From a virus, in IMG/VR virus record IMGVR_UViG_3300042569_001848, positions 1 through 40,546 of that record: a stretch of 40,546 nucleotides of DNA; one strand, 5' to 3'. The notes under the pieces were generated by a model that ran no database searches, was not told where the DNA came from, and saw only the letters and a list, made by a program, of their open reading frames with translations. Both the position numbers and the translations under genes were made by a program. This document shows, piece by piece, positions 6,773-14,006 of the stretch (its first letter is position 1; each line of letters starts with the position of its first letter).

Positions 6773-6901
6773 TCAAAGCTCCGGGTCTACCTCCAGCCCG
6801 CTGGCCAGGCACATGAAGTGCTGCGCCAGTCCGCGCAAGCAGCGCTGCACCAGCTCGCGCACTGCGAGGGCTGCCCAGGCTTCGTCTATGTCGTCGTTCA
6901 T
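6773..6901 (-). CDS. Candidate 42-aa protein antisense to the cro transcript
   Basis: On the minus strand ATG 6901 opens a 42-codon frame, MNDDIDEAWAALAVRELVQR..., ending at TGA 6773. GGAGG (6915-6911) lies nine bases upstream. The product would be a mostly helical acidic peptide with LRGLAQHFMCLASGLE in the second half. It sits where P1-type and P4-type phages place icd/ash genes under an antisense RNA, and the DNA before it is strongly structured (next entry). No sequence family is recognised. The support is the ribosome site, sensible composition and position, so it remains a candidate. Confidence 0.5.
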   Translation of the reverse strand: MNDDIDEAWAALAVRELVQRCLRGLAQHFMCLASGLEVDPEL

Positions 6902-6926
6902 GGCTCTTGGCCTCCGTGTTTGCGCT

Positions 6927-7002
6927 CTTCTGGATGCGTCCTCCCAAACCGCCCATGTGGGTGCCTCCGCTGAAAGCGGGGAGGGTTGGGCGTATCCAAA
7001 AG
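6927..7002 (-). ncRNA. Structured minus-strand leader, C4-like
   Basis: Two segments 52 bases apart pair over 11 of 12 positions on the minus strand: CTTTTGGATACG (7002-6991) and CGCATCCAGAAG (6938-6927). Between them is a hairpin, CCGCT-TTC-AGCGG (6979-6967). The second arm ends 12 bases before the GGAGG of the 42-aa frame. A leader carrying segments complementary to the region of a downstream small gene, in the immunity region and opposite to cro, is the layout of the C4 antisense RNA of P1/P7 and the CI RNA of P4. The pairing is seen; the C4 assignment is inference. This entry also covers most of the 347-base gap between cro and the next rightward gene. Confidence 0.4.
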
Positions 7003-7108
7003 GGCTGCTGTCTGGCTTTCATCAGGCCATCAGCTTCGCTCAGTTTGGACCGGTGCAGCAACTGGTGCGCGCCGGGGTGATCGATTGAATTTATCCATGG
7101 AGGCACCC

Positions 7109-7465
7109 ATGACACAGAGACAGCTCGGGCTATTGGCCCGCATTGATGGGCCGGCAGCGGTCCCATCGGCCGCATTGGCATTTGCTCGCAGCTACCGGGA
7201 GGCGGTTCGCTGGTGTTGGGCGATGCGCCGCGCTAAGGGCCTGACTCAGAGCGATCTCGCCCGCGAGTTTGGCTTCAACAGGCAGCACGTGTCCGACTAC
7301 CTCAACCCTGACGACAAGCCGTCGCGCCGCACTCTTCCCGCTGAGCAAATCTGCCTGTTCCAAGAGGTTTGCGGCAATTGCTTTTTGACGCAGTGGCTTG
7401 CAGCTCGCGACCACTTGACCGTGCTTGAGCAGCTGCAGGCCGACAACCAGAGGGCTGCGGCATGA
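7109..7465 (+). CDS. XRE-type HTH regulator in the CII position, 118 aa
   Basis: The start ATG 7109 is fixed by GGAGG five bases upstream (7099-7103). Residues about 30-66 form a helix-turn-helix (EAVRWCWAMRRAKGLTQSDLAREF then GFNRQHVSDYLN). The rest, ICLFQEVCGNCFLTQWLAARDHL, is a helical region that may dimerise. It is the second rightward gene after cro and precedes the replication genes, the position of lambda cII, so a role in choosing lysis or lysogeny is likely but unproven. Promoter targets are not visible. Confidence 0.78.
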   Translation: MTQRQLGLLARIDGPAAVPSAALAFARSYREAVRWCWAMRRAKGLTQSDLAREFGFNRQHVSDYLNPDDKPSRRTLPAEQICLFQEVCGNCFLTQWLAARDHLTVLEQLQADNQRAAA

Positions 7466-7662
7466 CCGTCTCAAGCGAACCCAAAACAGCGCGCATCTCG
7501 GCTCCGCTCCGGCGAATCGAAGACCTGCAGCTCATGAACGACCAGCAGCGCGCGCAGGCCTACGAGGCTGCAAAGCGCCGCTGGGCAGCGCAGAACCCGG
7601 CGGCTACTGCTGAGCAGTACGAAGCGGCGGTGCAGGGCATTGCGAGGAGGCTTGGGGTTTGA
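7462..7662 (+). CDS. Small hypothetical protein, 66 aa
   Basis: MTVSSEPKTARISAPLRRIEDLQLM... is a mostly helical, arginine- and alanine-rich protein with WAAQNPAATAEQYEAAVQGIARRLGV at its end. It overlaps the preceding gene by four bases (ATGA) and the DUF1376 gene after it, so it is translationally coupled. Short proteins of this type, with an ATAEQYEAA-like helix before a replication gene, are frequent in proteobacterial phages, but I cannot name a function. Confidence 0.68.
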   Translation: MTVSSEPKTARISAPLRRIEDLQLMNDQQRAQAYEAAKRRWAAQNPAATAEQYEAAVQGIARRLGV

Positions 7663-8381
7663 ATTACTACCCGTTCAACGTGGGCGATTACGCCGCCCAT
7701 ACGGCCCATCTGGAGCCGATGGAAGACCTGGCCTACAGGCGCTTGCTCGATCAGTACTACCTCCGCGAAGGACCACTGCCAGCGGACATCCAAGCCACTG
7801 CAAAGCTGGTTCGCATGCGCTCCATGGCGGCCGATGTTGAGGCTGTTTTGCGCGAGTTCTTCACGCTGACTGATGAGGGCTGGAGGCACTCGCGGTGCGA
7901 TGCAGAAGTCGAAAAAATGCAGGACAAGCAAGCGAAGGCTCGCGCGAGTGCCGAAGCTTCGGTGAACGCCCGTCAAGCGAAGCGTCAAGCGTTCGCTGAA
8001 CGTTCGTTAAAGCAAGGCCAAACGAACGTTGAACGAACGTTGCATGTTTTGCCAACGGACGTTGAGCTACCAACACCAACACCAACACCAACACCAGTAT
8101 TAAAAGAAAGAGCAGATACGCGCCGCGCTTCGCGGCTGCCTGCCAACTGGACTTTGCCGCCCGAATGGCGGGATTGGTCCCGAGCTACCCGGCCAGACCT
8201 TGACCCGGCAAAGATGGCCGATCGCTTCCGCGACTTCTGGGTCGCAAAGGCTGGGCGGGATGGCGCGAAGCTGGACTGGGCCGCGACTTGGCGCAACTGG
8301 GTGCGGGCTGAGGCCGCGACGACTGGCCGCAACAACGGCCAAAGCCCCGGTGCTGGCGACGTTTGGGCGGGGGCCGTATGA
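7659..8381 (+). CDS. DUF1376 (YdaU-type) replication protein, 240 aa
   Basis: It begins at TTG 7659, after GAGGAGG, overlapping the previous stop. Residues 2-45 (NYYPFNVGDYAAHTAHLEP, then MEDLAYRRLLDQYYLREGPL) are the DUF1376 signature of phage replication initiators. The C-terminal 90 residues (LPANWTLPPEWRDWSRATRP, then FRDFWVAKAGRDGAKLDWAATWRNWVR) form the DnaT-like end often joined to it. The middle is a charged linker encoded by direct and inverted DNA repeats and a run of TP dipeptides. It probably opens the phage origin and helps load the helicase encoded just downstream. The repeats in its own gene suggest the origin lies there, as in lambda O. Confidence 0.82.
   Translation: MNYYPFNVGDYAAHTAHLEPMEDLAYRRLLDQYYLREGPLPADIQATAKLVRMRSMAADVEAVLREFFTLTDEGWRHSRCDAEVEKMQDKQAKARASAEASVNARQAKRQAFAERSLKQGQTNVERTLHVLPTDVELPTPTPTPTPVLKERADTRRASRLPANWTLPPEWRDWSRATRPDLDPAKMADRFRDFWVAKAGRDGAKLDWAATWRNWVRAEAATTGRNNGQSPGAGDVWAGAV
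7971..8041. repeat. Iteron-like repeats, candidate replication origin
   Basis: Within the DUF1376 gene are two CGTCAAGCG repeats (7971-7979, 7983-7991), an AACGTTCGTT (7999-8008) and two copies of its reverse complement AACGAACGTT (8021-8030, 8032-8041) spaced 11 bp, one helical turn. A GGACGTTGAG variant follows at 8057. The arrangement resembles origin iterons placed inside lambdoid initiator genes. Origin function is inferred. Confidence 0.5.
8069..8092 (+). repeat. Hexamer tandem repeat (ACCAAC)x4
   Basis: Four perfect ACCAAC units followed by ACCA, encoding TPTPTPTP in the linker of the DUF1376 protein. Gain or loss of a unit would keep the reading frame and only change linker length. 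Confidence 0.85.
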
Positions 8382-8827
8382 CCGCAGCGAAGACCATCCC
8401 CATGCTCGGCCATGAGCCGCTTCTGGCGCTTCGCCGCCGTGGTCGAAAGCCCGTTGCCGGGGTGCTGATCGATGCCGGGAGCCTTGGCCCTTGGCTGCGC
8501 GATGTGACGGCCCTTGGCTGCCATTCGGCCATGGCTGCGGTGTGGGTTGCCCCATCGGCAAGCCCAGAGCGGTTCGACCTGCGCTGGGCGCATGGCCTGC
8601 CGGTGCTCTTGGCCGTCGAGGTGTGGCGGGCCAAGGATTGGGTGCGCGCCATGGTGGCCAGGCTGCAGGAGTTCGAGCCCGCAACGCTGACGCTGCTGCG
8701 CATCGGCCCCGACCCGGCAGACCCTTGGCACTCGCCCATGGTGCCCATCGATGCCTTCGAGGTGCAGCCGGACGGAACGCCCGTTCGCTGCTGTGAACAA
8801 ACCGCCTTCGTGAGAACCCTGACGTGA
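8378..8827 (+). CDS. Hypothetical protein between replication genes, 149 aa
   Basis: A protein starting MTAAKTIPMLGHEPLLALRR, with a mixed alpha/beta look: VAGVLIDAGSLGPWL, AAVWVAPSASPERFDLRW, LPVLLAVEVWRAKDW. ATG 8378 overlaps the preceding stop (ATGA) and its end overlaps the GTG start of the helicase gene, so it belongs to the replication operon. Hydrophobic stretches such as GLPVLLAVEVW look like core strands rather than membrane segments. I recognise no family; a helicase-loading or origin-binding helper is possible only by position. Confidence 0.68.
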   Translation: MTAAKTIPMLGHEPLLALRRRGRKPVAGVLIDAGSLGPWLRDVTALGCHSAMAAVWVAPSASPERFDLRWAHGLPVLLAVEVWRAKDWVRAMVARLQEFEPATLTLLRIGPDPADPWHSPMVPIDAFEVQPDGTPVRCCEQTAFVRTLT

Positions 8828-9726
8828 ACACTTTCGCCCCCGACGATGTTGACTTTGCCGCCTACGAGTGGCAGACCGAGTGCAAGGCCAAGCTGCGCAC
8901 CGCAGCGAGCTACGCGGAGAAGCTGGCTACCGCGATGGAGCCCAAGGCCAAGGACATGGCCCCCAGCGTGTTCAGCCTTCGGATGAAGAACCTGCTGCGC
9001 TTCCGCCCCGGCGAGGTGACGGCCTGGGCCGGCTACAGCGGCCACCGCAAGTCGATGCTGACCGGCCAGGTCGGGCTGGAGCTGTCGATGCAGAAGACGC
9101 CGACGGCGGTCATCAGCCTGGAAATGCCGCCGGCTGACACGCTGACCCGGATGCTGCACCAGCACGCCGGCACCGACAAGCCGCGCGACCTGGAGCGCTT
9201 CTTCAACGCCACGGATCACCTGTGGCTGTTCGATCACGTTGGCCGCCTGACGCCTCACCAGGCGCTGTCGGTGTGCCGCTACTTCGCGGAGCAGCACGGC
9301 GGCCAGCAGGTGTTCATCGACAGCTTCATGATGGTCTGCGCGTCCGAGGAAAGACTCGACGAGCAGAAGCAGTTCGCCACGGACTTGGCGCGACTGGCGC
9401 AAGAAACCGGGCTGCATGTGCACCTGATCGCGCACTGCCGCAAGCCGCAGAGCGGCGACGAGAGCAAGCCCCCGGGCAAGCATGACCTGAAGGGGACTTC
9501 GGCCATCGCTGACCAGGCGCACAACGTGGTGACGGTGTGGGCGAACAAGGCCAAGGAAGCACGGCTGCTGGAGAACGAATTCGACCCGATCAGGGAAGAG
9601 CCAGACGCGGCGGTGACGGTCTGCAAGCAGCGCAACGGAACGTTTGAAGGGCGAATCAAGCTGTGGTTCGACAAGGCTTCGATGCGGTTCACGGATGCGC
9701 AGGAAGCAGTGGTTGACCCATGGTGA
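8824..9726 (+). CDS. DnaB/RecA-type replicative helicase, 300 aa
   Basis: Starts at GTG 8824 (MNTFAPDDVDF). It carries the RecA-like ATPase core of phage replicative helicases: GEVTAWAGYSGHRKSML at about 63-79 with Walker A (GYSGHRKS), AVISLEMPPADTLTRML near 95-110, the Walker B QQVFIDSFMM near 161-170, and LIAHCRKPQ plus DLKGTSAIADQAHNVVTVW near 221-239. The length fits a DnaB-type helicase domain without a primase or N-terminal collar. It would unwind DNA at the phage fork. An alternative, a RepA-like or loader ATPase, is less likely because the LKGTSAIADQA segment is that of DnaB/Twinkle helicases. Confidence 0.8.
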   Translation: MNTFAPDDVDFAAYEWQTECKAKLRTAASYAEKLATAMEPKAKDMAPSVFSLRMKNLLRFRPGEVTAWAGYSGHRKSMLTGQVGLELSMQKTPTAVISLEMPPADTLTRMLHQHAGTDKPRDLERFFNATDHLWLFDHVGRLTPHQALSVCRYFAEQHGGQQVFIDSFMMVCASEERLDEQKQFATDLARLAQETGLHVHLIAHCRKPQSGDESKPPGKHDLKGTSAIADQAHNVVTVWANKAKEARLLENEFDPIREEPDAAVTVCKQRNGTFEGRIKLWFDKASMRFTDAQEAVVDPW

Positions 9727-9783
9727 CGCGCGCGCGCATTTGCCCAGCCCCCTGAAACCACAAAACCAGACAAGGACACGATC

Positions 9784-10548
9784 ATGAAACCCACCGGACG
9801 ACCCGCAGTGCATTTGCCCCGTGTGCTGAGCTTTGTGCTCAAGGGCGGCAACAAGGGCGCATCAAGCCGCGAGCTGTGCGAGGCCTTGCCGGACCTGTCG
9901 CGCAGCACGATCCACAACAGCGCGCTCAGGCTGACCGAGAAGGGCCTGCTGAAGCGCCGCGAAAGCCGGCAGCTTGTCGTTTACTACGGCGCCGGGGTCG
10001 ATTCATTCGAGATCGATGCCGACTTCGCCAAGCGCTGCGCTGAGCGCGATGCTGAGCAGAAGGCGATTCGGCAAGCGGCAAGCGACCGCGCGAACATCAA
10101 GTACCGCAAGGGCAAAGCTCTACGAGCAGCACAGCGCATGGAAGCCGATGCGGTGCGCGCCGCCAAGCGTGCGGCAGCCGACCAAGCCAGGCGCGAGCGT
10201 GAGGCCAAGCAAGCCGAGGCGATCAAGGCCCGCAAGCGGTCGGCAGAGCTGGCCAAGGCGAAGCTGAACGCCGGCCGGGTGACTCGCTCCAACGCGGCCA
10301 GGGCTGAGATGCGGGCAGCCAATGAGCACGCGGCCAAGATCCGCAACGATGGCACGCATGAGCCGGCCAAGGCTGAGCAGCCAGCGCCAAAGGCTGTCGA
10401 GACCTGGTGCGCACCGGAGCGGCATCAGGTGACCAAGGCGCGACCAGGTCGTTACGAGGTGCTCGAGGTGCCTGGGTCGTTCAGCGCCCTCAAGCCTGGC
10501 CAGTACCTTGGCGAGCCTGCGAGCTGCGCAGCGCGGGGTGTGGCATGA
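9784..10548 (+). CDS. Winged-helix protein with long basic coiled region, 254 aa
   Basis: Residues 8-65 look like a winged helix: FVLKGGNKGASSRELCEAL, then DLSRSTIHNSALRLTEKGLL and a KRRESRQLVVYYG wing. Residues about 80-190 are a continuous run of Ala, Lys, Arg and Glu, a likely long helix or coiled coil (AAKRAAADQARREREAKQAE). The C-terminal 40 residues (GRYEVLEVPGSFSALKPGQYL) could be a small strand-rich tail. AAGGA precedes ATG 9784. It should bind DNA and perhaps oligomerise. It follows the helicase by 57 bases, which hold a short CG-rich run and nothing else I can see. Confidence 0.68.
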   Translation: MKPTGRPAVHLPRVLSFVLKGGNKGASSRELCEALPDLSRSTIHNSALRLTEKGLLKRRESRQLVVYYGAGVDSFEIDADFAKRCAERDAEQKAIRQAASDRANIKYRKGKALRAAQRMEADAVRAAKRAAADQARREREAKQAEAIKARKRSAELAKAKLNAGRVTRSNAARAEMRAANEHAAKIRNDGTHEPAKAEQPAPKAVETWCAPERHQVTKARPGRYEVLEVPGSFSALKPGQYLGEPASCAARGVA

Positions 10549-10739
10549 GCTGCAACCAGAACTGTGGACAGGGCCGCTGGTGCGACTGCGCTGGGGCCAA
10601 TCGGGTGAACACCAGCTACACCGGGCCAGAGCGGCGCATCAAGCTGGAGACCAAGCTGCTGCGCCGCGTGCTGTTCGCGCTGTGCTGCTTCTGGGTGGCG
10701 TCGATCTGGTTCGTGAGCGTGATGGGGGTGTTCAAGTGA
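10545..10739 (+). CDS. Small membrane protein with Cys-rich start, 64 aa
   Basis: The first 16 residues (MSCNQNCGQGRWCDCA) hold four cysteines as CxxxC...CxC, and a single membrane segment near the end (VLFALCCFWVASIWFVSVMGVF) follows a basic stretch, so the N-terminus should be in the cytoplasm. ATGA overlaps join it to both neighbours. Similar MNCNQNCxQGRxCDC starts occur in phage small proteins; the role is unknown. The cysteines might bind zinc. Confidence 0.7.
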   Translation: MSCNQNCGQGRWCDCAGANRVNTSYTGPERRIKLETKLLRRVLFALCCFWVASIWFVSVMGVFK

Positions 10740-11194
10740 TCGTCTCCTTCACCATTCCCGGCCAGCCCCAAGGCAAGGGCCGCGCAAAGATCGTCAAGAT
10801 CGGCGGCTTCTCGCGCATGGCCACGCCAGCGAAGACGGTCGCATACGAGGGCCTTATCGCTCACGCAGCACAAGCGGTGCTGGCAGGGCGTGCGATGTTC
10901 GCTGGCCCGGTTGCGGTCAACCTGTTTTTGGACTGCCAAGTCCCGGCGAGCTGGAGCCAGCGCAAGCAGCGCGAGGCCTTGGCCGGCTTGCACATGCCGA
11001 CAACAAAGCCCGATGCGGACAACGTGCTGAAGGCGGTCTGCGATGGCTGCAACGGCGTGCTGTGGCGCGATGACGTGCAAGTCGTCGACGTGCGGCTGCG
11101 CAAGCGCTATGCGGCCACGCCTTGCGTGCGGGTCGAGGCCTGGGCCTTGCAGGATGCCTTGGCTCAGCAGCCGCTGGAGGCTTGCCCGGCATGA
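10736..11194 (+). CDS. rusA: RusA-family Holliday-junction resolvase, 152 aa
   Basis: GTG 10736 starts MIVSFTIPGQPQGKGRAK, the conserved RusA beginning. Further on come KPDADNVLKAVCDGCNGVLW and RDDVQVVDVRLRKRY, in which the aspartates of DADN and RDD match the catalytic metal-binding acids of E. coli RusA. The enzyme cuts four-way DNA junctions; in phages it resolves branched replication and recombination products before packaging. The length is near the usual 120-150 residues with a short extra tail. It overlaps the upstream membrane-protein gene by four bases. Confidence 0.9.
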   Translation: MIVSFTIPGQPQGKGRAKIVKIGGFSRMATPAKTVAYEGLIAHAAQAVLAGRAMFAGPVAVNLFLDCQVPASWSQRKQREALAGLHMPTTKPDADNVLKAVCDGCNGVLWRDDVQVVDVRLRKRYAATPCVRVEAWALQDALAQQPLEACPA

Positions 11195-11448
11195 GCTGCC
11201 CCGAGTGCCATGCCGCCACCCAGCGCAGCCACTGGGAGTTCGCCAGCGACTGCAAAGGCTGCATTGCCCGAGGCGTGGCCAGGGCTCCGCACTTTCGCCG
11301 CTGCCGTGAGCTGGGAGCGCTTGACCGCGCCTACCGCCAGCACTTGGAGCAAGCCGGCGTGACGCATGAGCAGGTGAAAGAGGCGGCTGCTGCTGACTTC
11401 GAGACGCGGGCCCAGGCTGACCGACAGAAGCTCAGGAGGGCCGCTTGA
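11191..11448 (+). CDS. Small zinc-ribbon-like protein, 85 aa
   Basis: Two CxxC pairs (MSCPECHAA and DCKGCIARG) about 18 residues apart could bind one zinc ion. The rest is helical and basic (DFETRAQADRQKLRRAA). ATG 11191 overlaps the rusA stop and the gene end overlaps the next TTG start. Proteins with this layout are common next to rusA in beta- and gammaproteobacterial phages, without a known role. Confidence 0.7.
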   Translation: MSCPECHAATQRSHWEFASDCKGCIARGVARAPHFRRCRELGALDRAYRQHLEQAGVTHEQVKEAAAADFETRAQADRQKLRRAA

Positions 11449-11669
11449 CCACGCTGATTCCCCCGGTCATTGGTCCTTGTGGCAAGCGCGTCTATGCCAG
11501 CAAGGCGGTTGGAAAGAAGCTGGCCAGGCGCGTCAACGAGGGCGGACGGGAGCGCGTAGCGCCGTACCACTGCACGCGCTGCCACGGCTGGCACTTGGGA
11601 AGCACCACGCTGGCGCCGCGCACAAAGCGCCCGCGTGTTGATGCTGAAGTCATGGGGAGATGCAAGTGA
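11445..11669 (+). CDS. Small basic putative zinc-binding protein, 74 aa
   Basis: It starts at TTG 11445, with GGAGG five bases upstream. The sequence IGPCGKRVYASKAVGKKLAR followed by PYHCTRCHGWHLG is a pattern repeated in many phage small proteins: a basic helix and a CxxCxGWH knuckle. With the first Cys and the His it could hold a zinc ion and bind nucleic acid. It is coupled to the genes on both sides by short overlaps. The function is not known. Confidence 0.7.
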   Translation: MTTLIPPVIGPCGKRVYASKAVGKKLARRVNEGGRERVAPYHCTRCHGWHLGSTTLAPRTKRPRVDAEVMGRCK

Positions 11670-11878
11670 ACCAAACGCAACAGCGCCTCCTTGCGGCCAA
11701 TGAGGTTGCTGAGGGTTTTGAAGAGCCGGCCTCATGGCTGCCGCACGACAAGTTGATTGAGTTCAAAAACACGAGGTTCGATTGGTGCTACGTGATCAAT
11801 GAGCGGGCGGGCCGGGCAGCGCTCAGCCTCAACCGCACTGATGGCAGGCTGGTCGTTCTGGGGTCATTGCTTCAATGA
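11666..11878 (+). CDS. Hypothetical protein, 70 aa
   Basis: Start choice: ATG 11660 abuts GGGGAG with no spacing, whereas GTG 11666 has the same GGGGAG six bases upstream and overlaps the previous stop as GTGA, so I use 11666. The product, MNQTQQRLLAANEVAEGF..., contains FDWCYVINERAGRAALSLNR, which reads like strands of a small mixed fold. No family recognised. Confidence 0.62.
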   Translation: MNQTQQRLLAANEVAEGFEEPASWLPHDKLIEFKNTRFDWCYVINERAGRAALSLNRTDGRLVVLGSLLQ

Positions 11879-12027
11879 CGGTGCTTTGCAAGCCCGTGGG
11901 CCGTGGCAACTGGAGCCAGCTCAGCCTGCGCTACACCGGCCCGCAGATGGCCCCGTTTGTCGTTCGGGTGGGCGAGCGGTTTGAATTGGCTGGCGTGACA
12001 TGGCGCGTTGTCGCTGTGGCGCCTTGA
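11875..12027 (+). CDS. Small beta-rich hypothetical protein, 50 aa
   Basis: A 50-codon frame from ATG 11875 to TGA 12025-12027: MTVLCKPVGRGNWSQLSLRY..., ending FELAGVTWRVVAVAP. ATG overlaps the previous stop (ATGA). The alternating hydrophobic pattern suggests a small beta barrel, and the end GERFELAGVTWRVVAV is like short phage proteins before terminase genes. It is short, but coupling and composition support it. Confidence 0.66.
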   Translation: MTVLCKPVGRGNWSQLSLRYTGPQMAPFVVRVGERFELAGVTWRVVAVAP

Positions 12028-12048
12028 TGGATGAGGGTAGGAGACAGC

Positions 12049-12504
12049 ATGCCAAAGGCAAAGCAATCAGCAAGCAGTGAGGGCCTGACGCCCAAGGAAC
12101 AGATGTTCATTGCCGAGTACCTGATAGACGGTAACGGCACCCGTGCGGCGCTGGCCGCTGGCTACGTGGCAAGCAATGCGCGCAAGTCAGCATCTGAAGC
12201 GCTGAAGCGGCCACGCGTTCAAGCCGCTCTGAAGGCTGCCAAGGCCAAGCTGCTGAACAAGCTGGAGCTGTCGGCGGCGAAGGTGCTGGAGGATATCGAG
12301 CGGATCTCCAACAAAGCCGAGAGGGCCCGCGAGTTCAGTGCAGCGCTCAAGGGCAAGGAGTTGCTGGGCAAGCATCTGGCGCTGTTCACCGAGCGCCATG
12401 AGCTGACCGGCAAGAACGGCGGCCCGATTGAGACGAAGCGCAGCGCAGCCGAGTTCACCGACGACGAGTTGGCGCTGATCGCGGCAGGCAAGGCGGGGCA
12501 ATGA
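12049..12504 (+). CDS. terS: Terminase small subunit, 151 aa
   Basis: ATG 12049 (MPKAKQSASS) has AGGAG six bases upstream; an upstream in-frame ATG at 12031 has no such site. GLTPKEQMFIAEYLIDGNGT, RAALAAGYVASNARKSASEA and RPRVQAAL are the Terminase_2 (XtmA-like) helix-turn-helix region. The rest is helical (LSAAKVLEDIERISNKAERA) and ends in an acidic tail. It recognises the packaging site and guides the large subunit. Its stop overlaps the large-subunit start (ATGA). Confidence 0.87.
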   Translation: MPKAKQSASSEGLTPKEQMFIAEYLIDGNGTRAALAAGYVASNARKSASEALKRPRVQAALKAAKAKLLNKLELSAAKVLEDIERISNKAERAREFSAALKGKELLGKHLALFTERHELTGKNGGPIETKRSAAEFTDDELALIAAGKAGQ

Positions 12505-14006
12505 GCTTGGCCCCAGAGCAGGCGGCGGCGATCTTGTTGGAGCGGCGCAAGGCTCGCATCGACTTGGTGACCTACGCAAGCCGGGTGCCGGTACCGGGCT
12601 CGCCATTGAACGAAGAGGAGAGCGCCTCGCGCATTCCGCTGATCGAAAGCCAACAGGCCGACCATCACCGGCTGATTCTTCGGGAGATGCAGCGGTGCAT
12701 GCAGACGCCGCACGGCCGGCTGATGATCATGGCGCCGCCTGGCTCAGCCAAGAGCACCTATGCGACGGTTGTGGCGCCGTCTTGGTACCTGGGCAATCAT
12801 CCAGACCGGCGGGTGATCCTGGCCAGCTACGGCGGCGACCTGGCGCGGCGGCATGGCCGGCGAACCCGCCAGTTGCTGCGCTCTGCTGAGTCCTCGGGAA
12901 TCCTTCAGGCCACGATTGCTGACGACAGCCGCGCTGCTGACGAGTTCGGGCTGACGAATGGCAGTGAGTACATCGCGTGCGGGATCATGGCCGGGGTGAC
13001 CGGTAACCGCGCCCACGGCATCGTGATTGATGACCCGATCAAGGGCCGAGAGGCGGCAGACAGCCAGATCATCAGAGACCGGACCTATGCAGCCTACGAG
13101 GATGACCTGCTCACGCGCTTGATTCCGGGCGGCTGGGTGGTGGTGATTCAGACCCGATGGCATGAAGACGACCTGGCCGGGCGCATCCTCCCGTCAGATT
13201 GGGCGGGCGAGTCGGGCGACATCAAGTGCAGGGATGGCAACGTGTGGCGCGTGATGTGCTTGCAGGCTGAGTGCCAGACGCACACGGACCCGGTAGGGCG
13301 CTCGATTGGTGACATGCTTTGGCCGCAGTGGTTCGACCGGCGGCATTGGGATCAGTTCCGGCTGAACCGCCGCACATGGTCAAGCCTGTATCAGCAGCGG
13401 CCAGCGCCCGATGAGGGCATCTTGTTCCGCAAAGACGACATGGCCGGCTACGAGGTGGCGCCAGCAGGCCTGCGGATCATTGGCGCAAGTGATTACGCCG
13501 TGACGCCGGACGGTGGCGACTGGACCGAACATGGCGTGGCCGGTGTTGGAGCGGACGGCTCTGTCTACGTGCTGGACTGGTGGCGCGGGCAAGTTGGCCC
13601 CGAGGTCTGGATAGAGCGGCAGATCGACATGATTGCCCGCTGGAGCCCGCTGGCTTGGTTTGGCGAGGCTGGGCCGATCAGGCGGGCGACCGAGGGCACG
13701 CTGCGGCGGCGCATGACGGAGCGGGAGGCGCCGTGCCGCATGGAGTGGCTGCCATCGATCACCGACAAGGCCACACGCGCGCAGCCGATCATTGCAACGG
13801 CTGGCATGGGCCGGCTGTTCTGGCCCAAGGCCGCATGGGTGCCAGAGCTGCAGCGGCAGTGCTTGGTGTTCCCTGCTGGGCAGCCGGATGATGGCGTGGA
13901 CACGCTCTCCCTGCTCGGGCGCGGGGCGCAGACGCTGGGCAGGCCGCGCGGTGCGGTTTCCAGCGCAGACCCGCTGCCTATGGTCAGCCCGTTCGCTCGC
14001 CGCTAA
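12501..14006 (+). CDS. terL: Terminase large subunit (ATPase and nuclease), 501 aa
   Basis: The N-terminal ATPase has Walker A MAPPGSAKST at about 77-86, Walker B HGIVIDDP near 172-179 and a coupling-type motif VVVIQTRWHEDDL near 213-225. The C-terminal RNase H-like nuclease starts near IIGASDYAVTPDGGDWTEH, with the first metal aspartate in SDYAV. It pumps DNA into the prohead and cuts it; with the P22-like head genes, headful packaging is likely. The length is normal for the Terminase_6 group. The stop codon TAA is part of the -10-like box of the leader that follows. Confidence 0.92.
   Translation: MSLAPEQAAAILLERRKARIDLVTYASRVPVPGSPLNEEESASRIPLIESQQADHHRLILREMQRCMQTPHGRLMIMAPPGSAKSTYATVVAPSWYLGNHPDRRVILASYGGDLARRHGRRTRQLLRSAESSGILQATIADDSRAADEFGLTNGSEYIACGIMAGVTGNRAHGIVIDDPIKGREAADSQIIRDRTYAAYEDDLLTRLIPGGWVVVIQTRWHEDDLAGRILPSDWAGESGDIKCRDGNVWRVMCLQAECQTHTDPVGRSIGDMLWPQWFDRRHWDQFRLNRRTWSSLYQQRPAPDEGILFRKDDMAGYEVAPAGLRIIGASDYAVTPDGGDWTEHGVAGVGADGSVYVLDWWRGQVGPEVWIERQIDMIARWSPLAWFGEAGPIRRATEGTLRRRMTEREAPCRMEWLPSITDKATRAQPIIATAGMGRLFWPKAAWVPELQRQCLVFPAGQPDDGVDTLSLLGRGAQTLGRPRGAVSSADPLPMVSPFARR

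Noticed and set aside
6765-7088. 107-codon plus-strand frame between cro and the next regulator
   Set aside because: No ribosome site, Ser/Arg-rich and low in typical protein pattern; it lies over the structured leader.
6489-7181. 230-codon minus-strand frame crossing the cro and immunity region
   Set aside because: It runs through cro and the operator and has no plausible start; the short frame at 6773-6901 with its own GGAGG is a better reading of this strand, though leader-derived annotations of Icd-like proteins may use the longer frame.
9727-9783. CG-repeat run (GACGCGCGCGCAT) as a regulatory site
   Set aside because: Short alternating CG is expected by chance in DNA this GC-rich, and no promoter or hairpin accompanies it.
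8185-9813. 542-codon minus-strand frame opposite the helicase
   Set aside because: The plus strand encodes a helicase with recognisable ATPase motifs; the opposite frame is His/Arg-rich without any family pattern.
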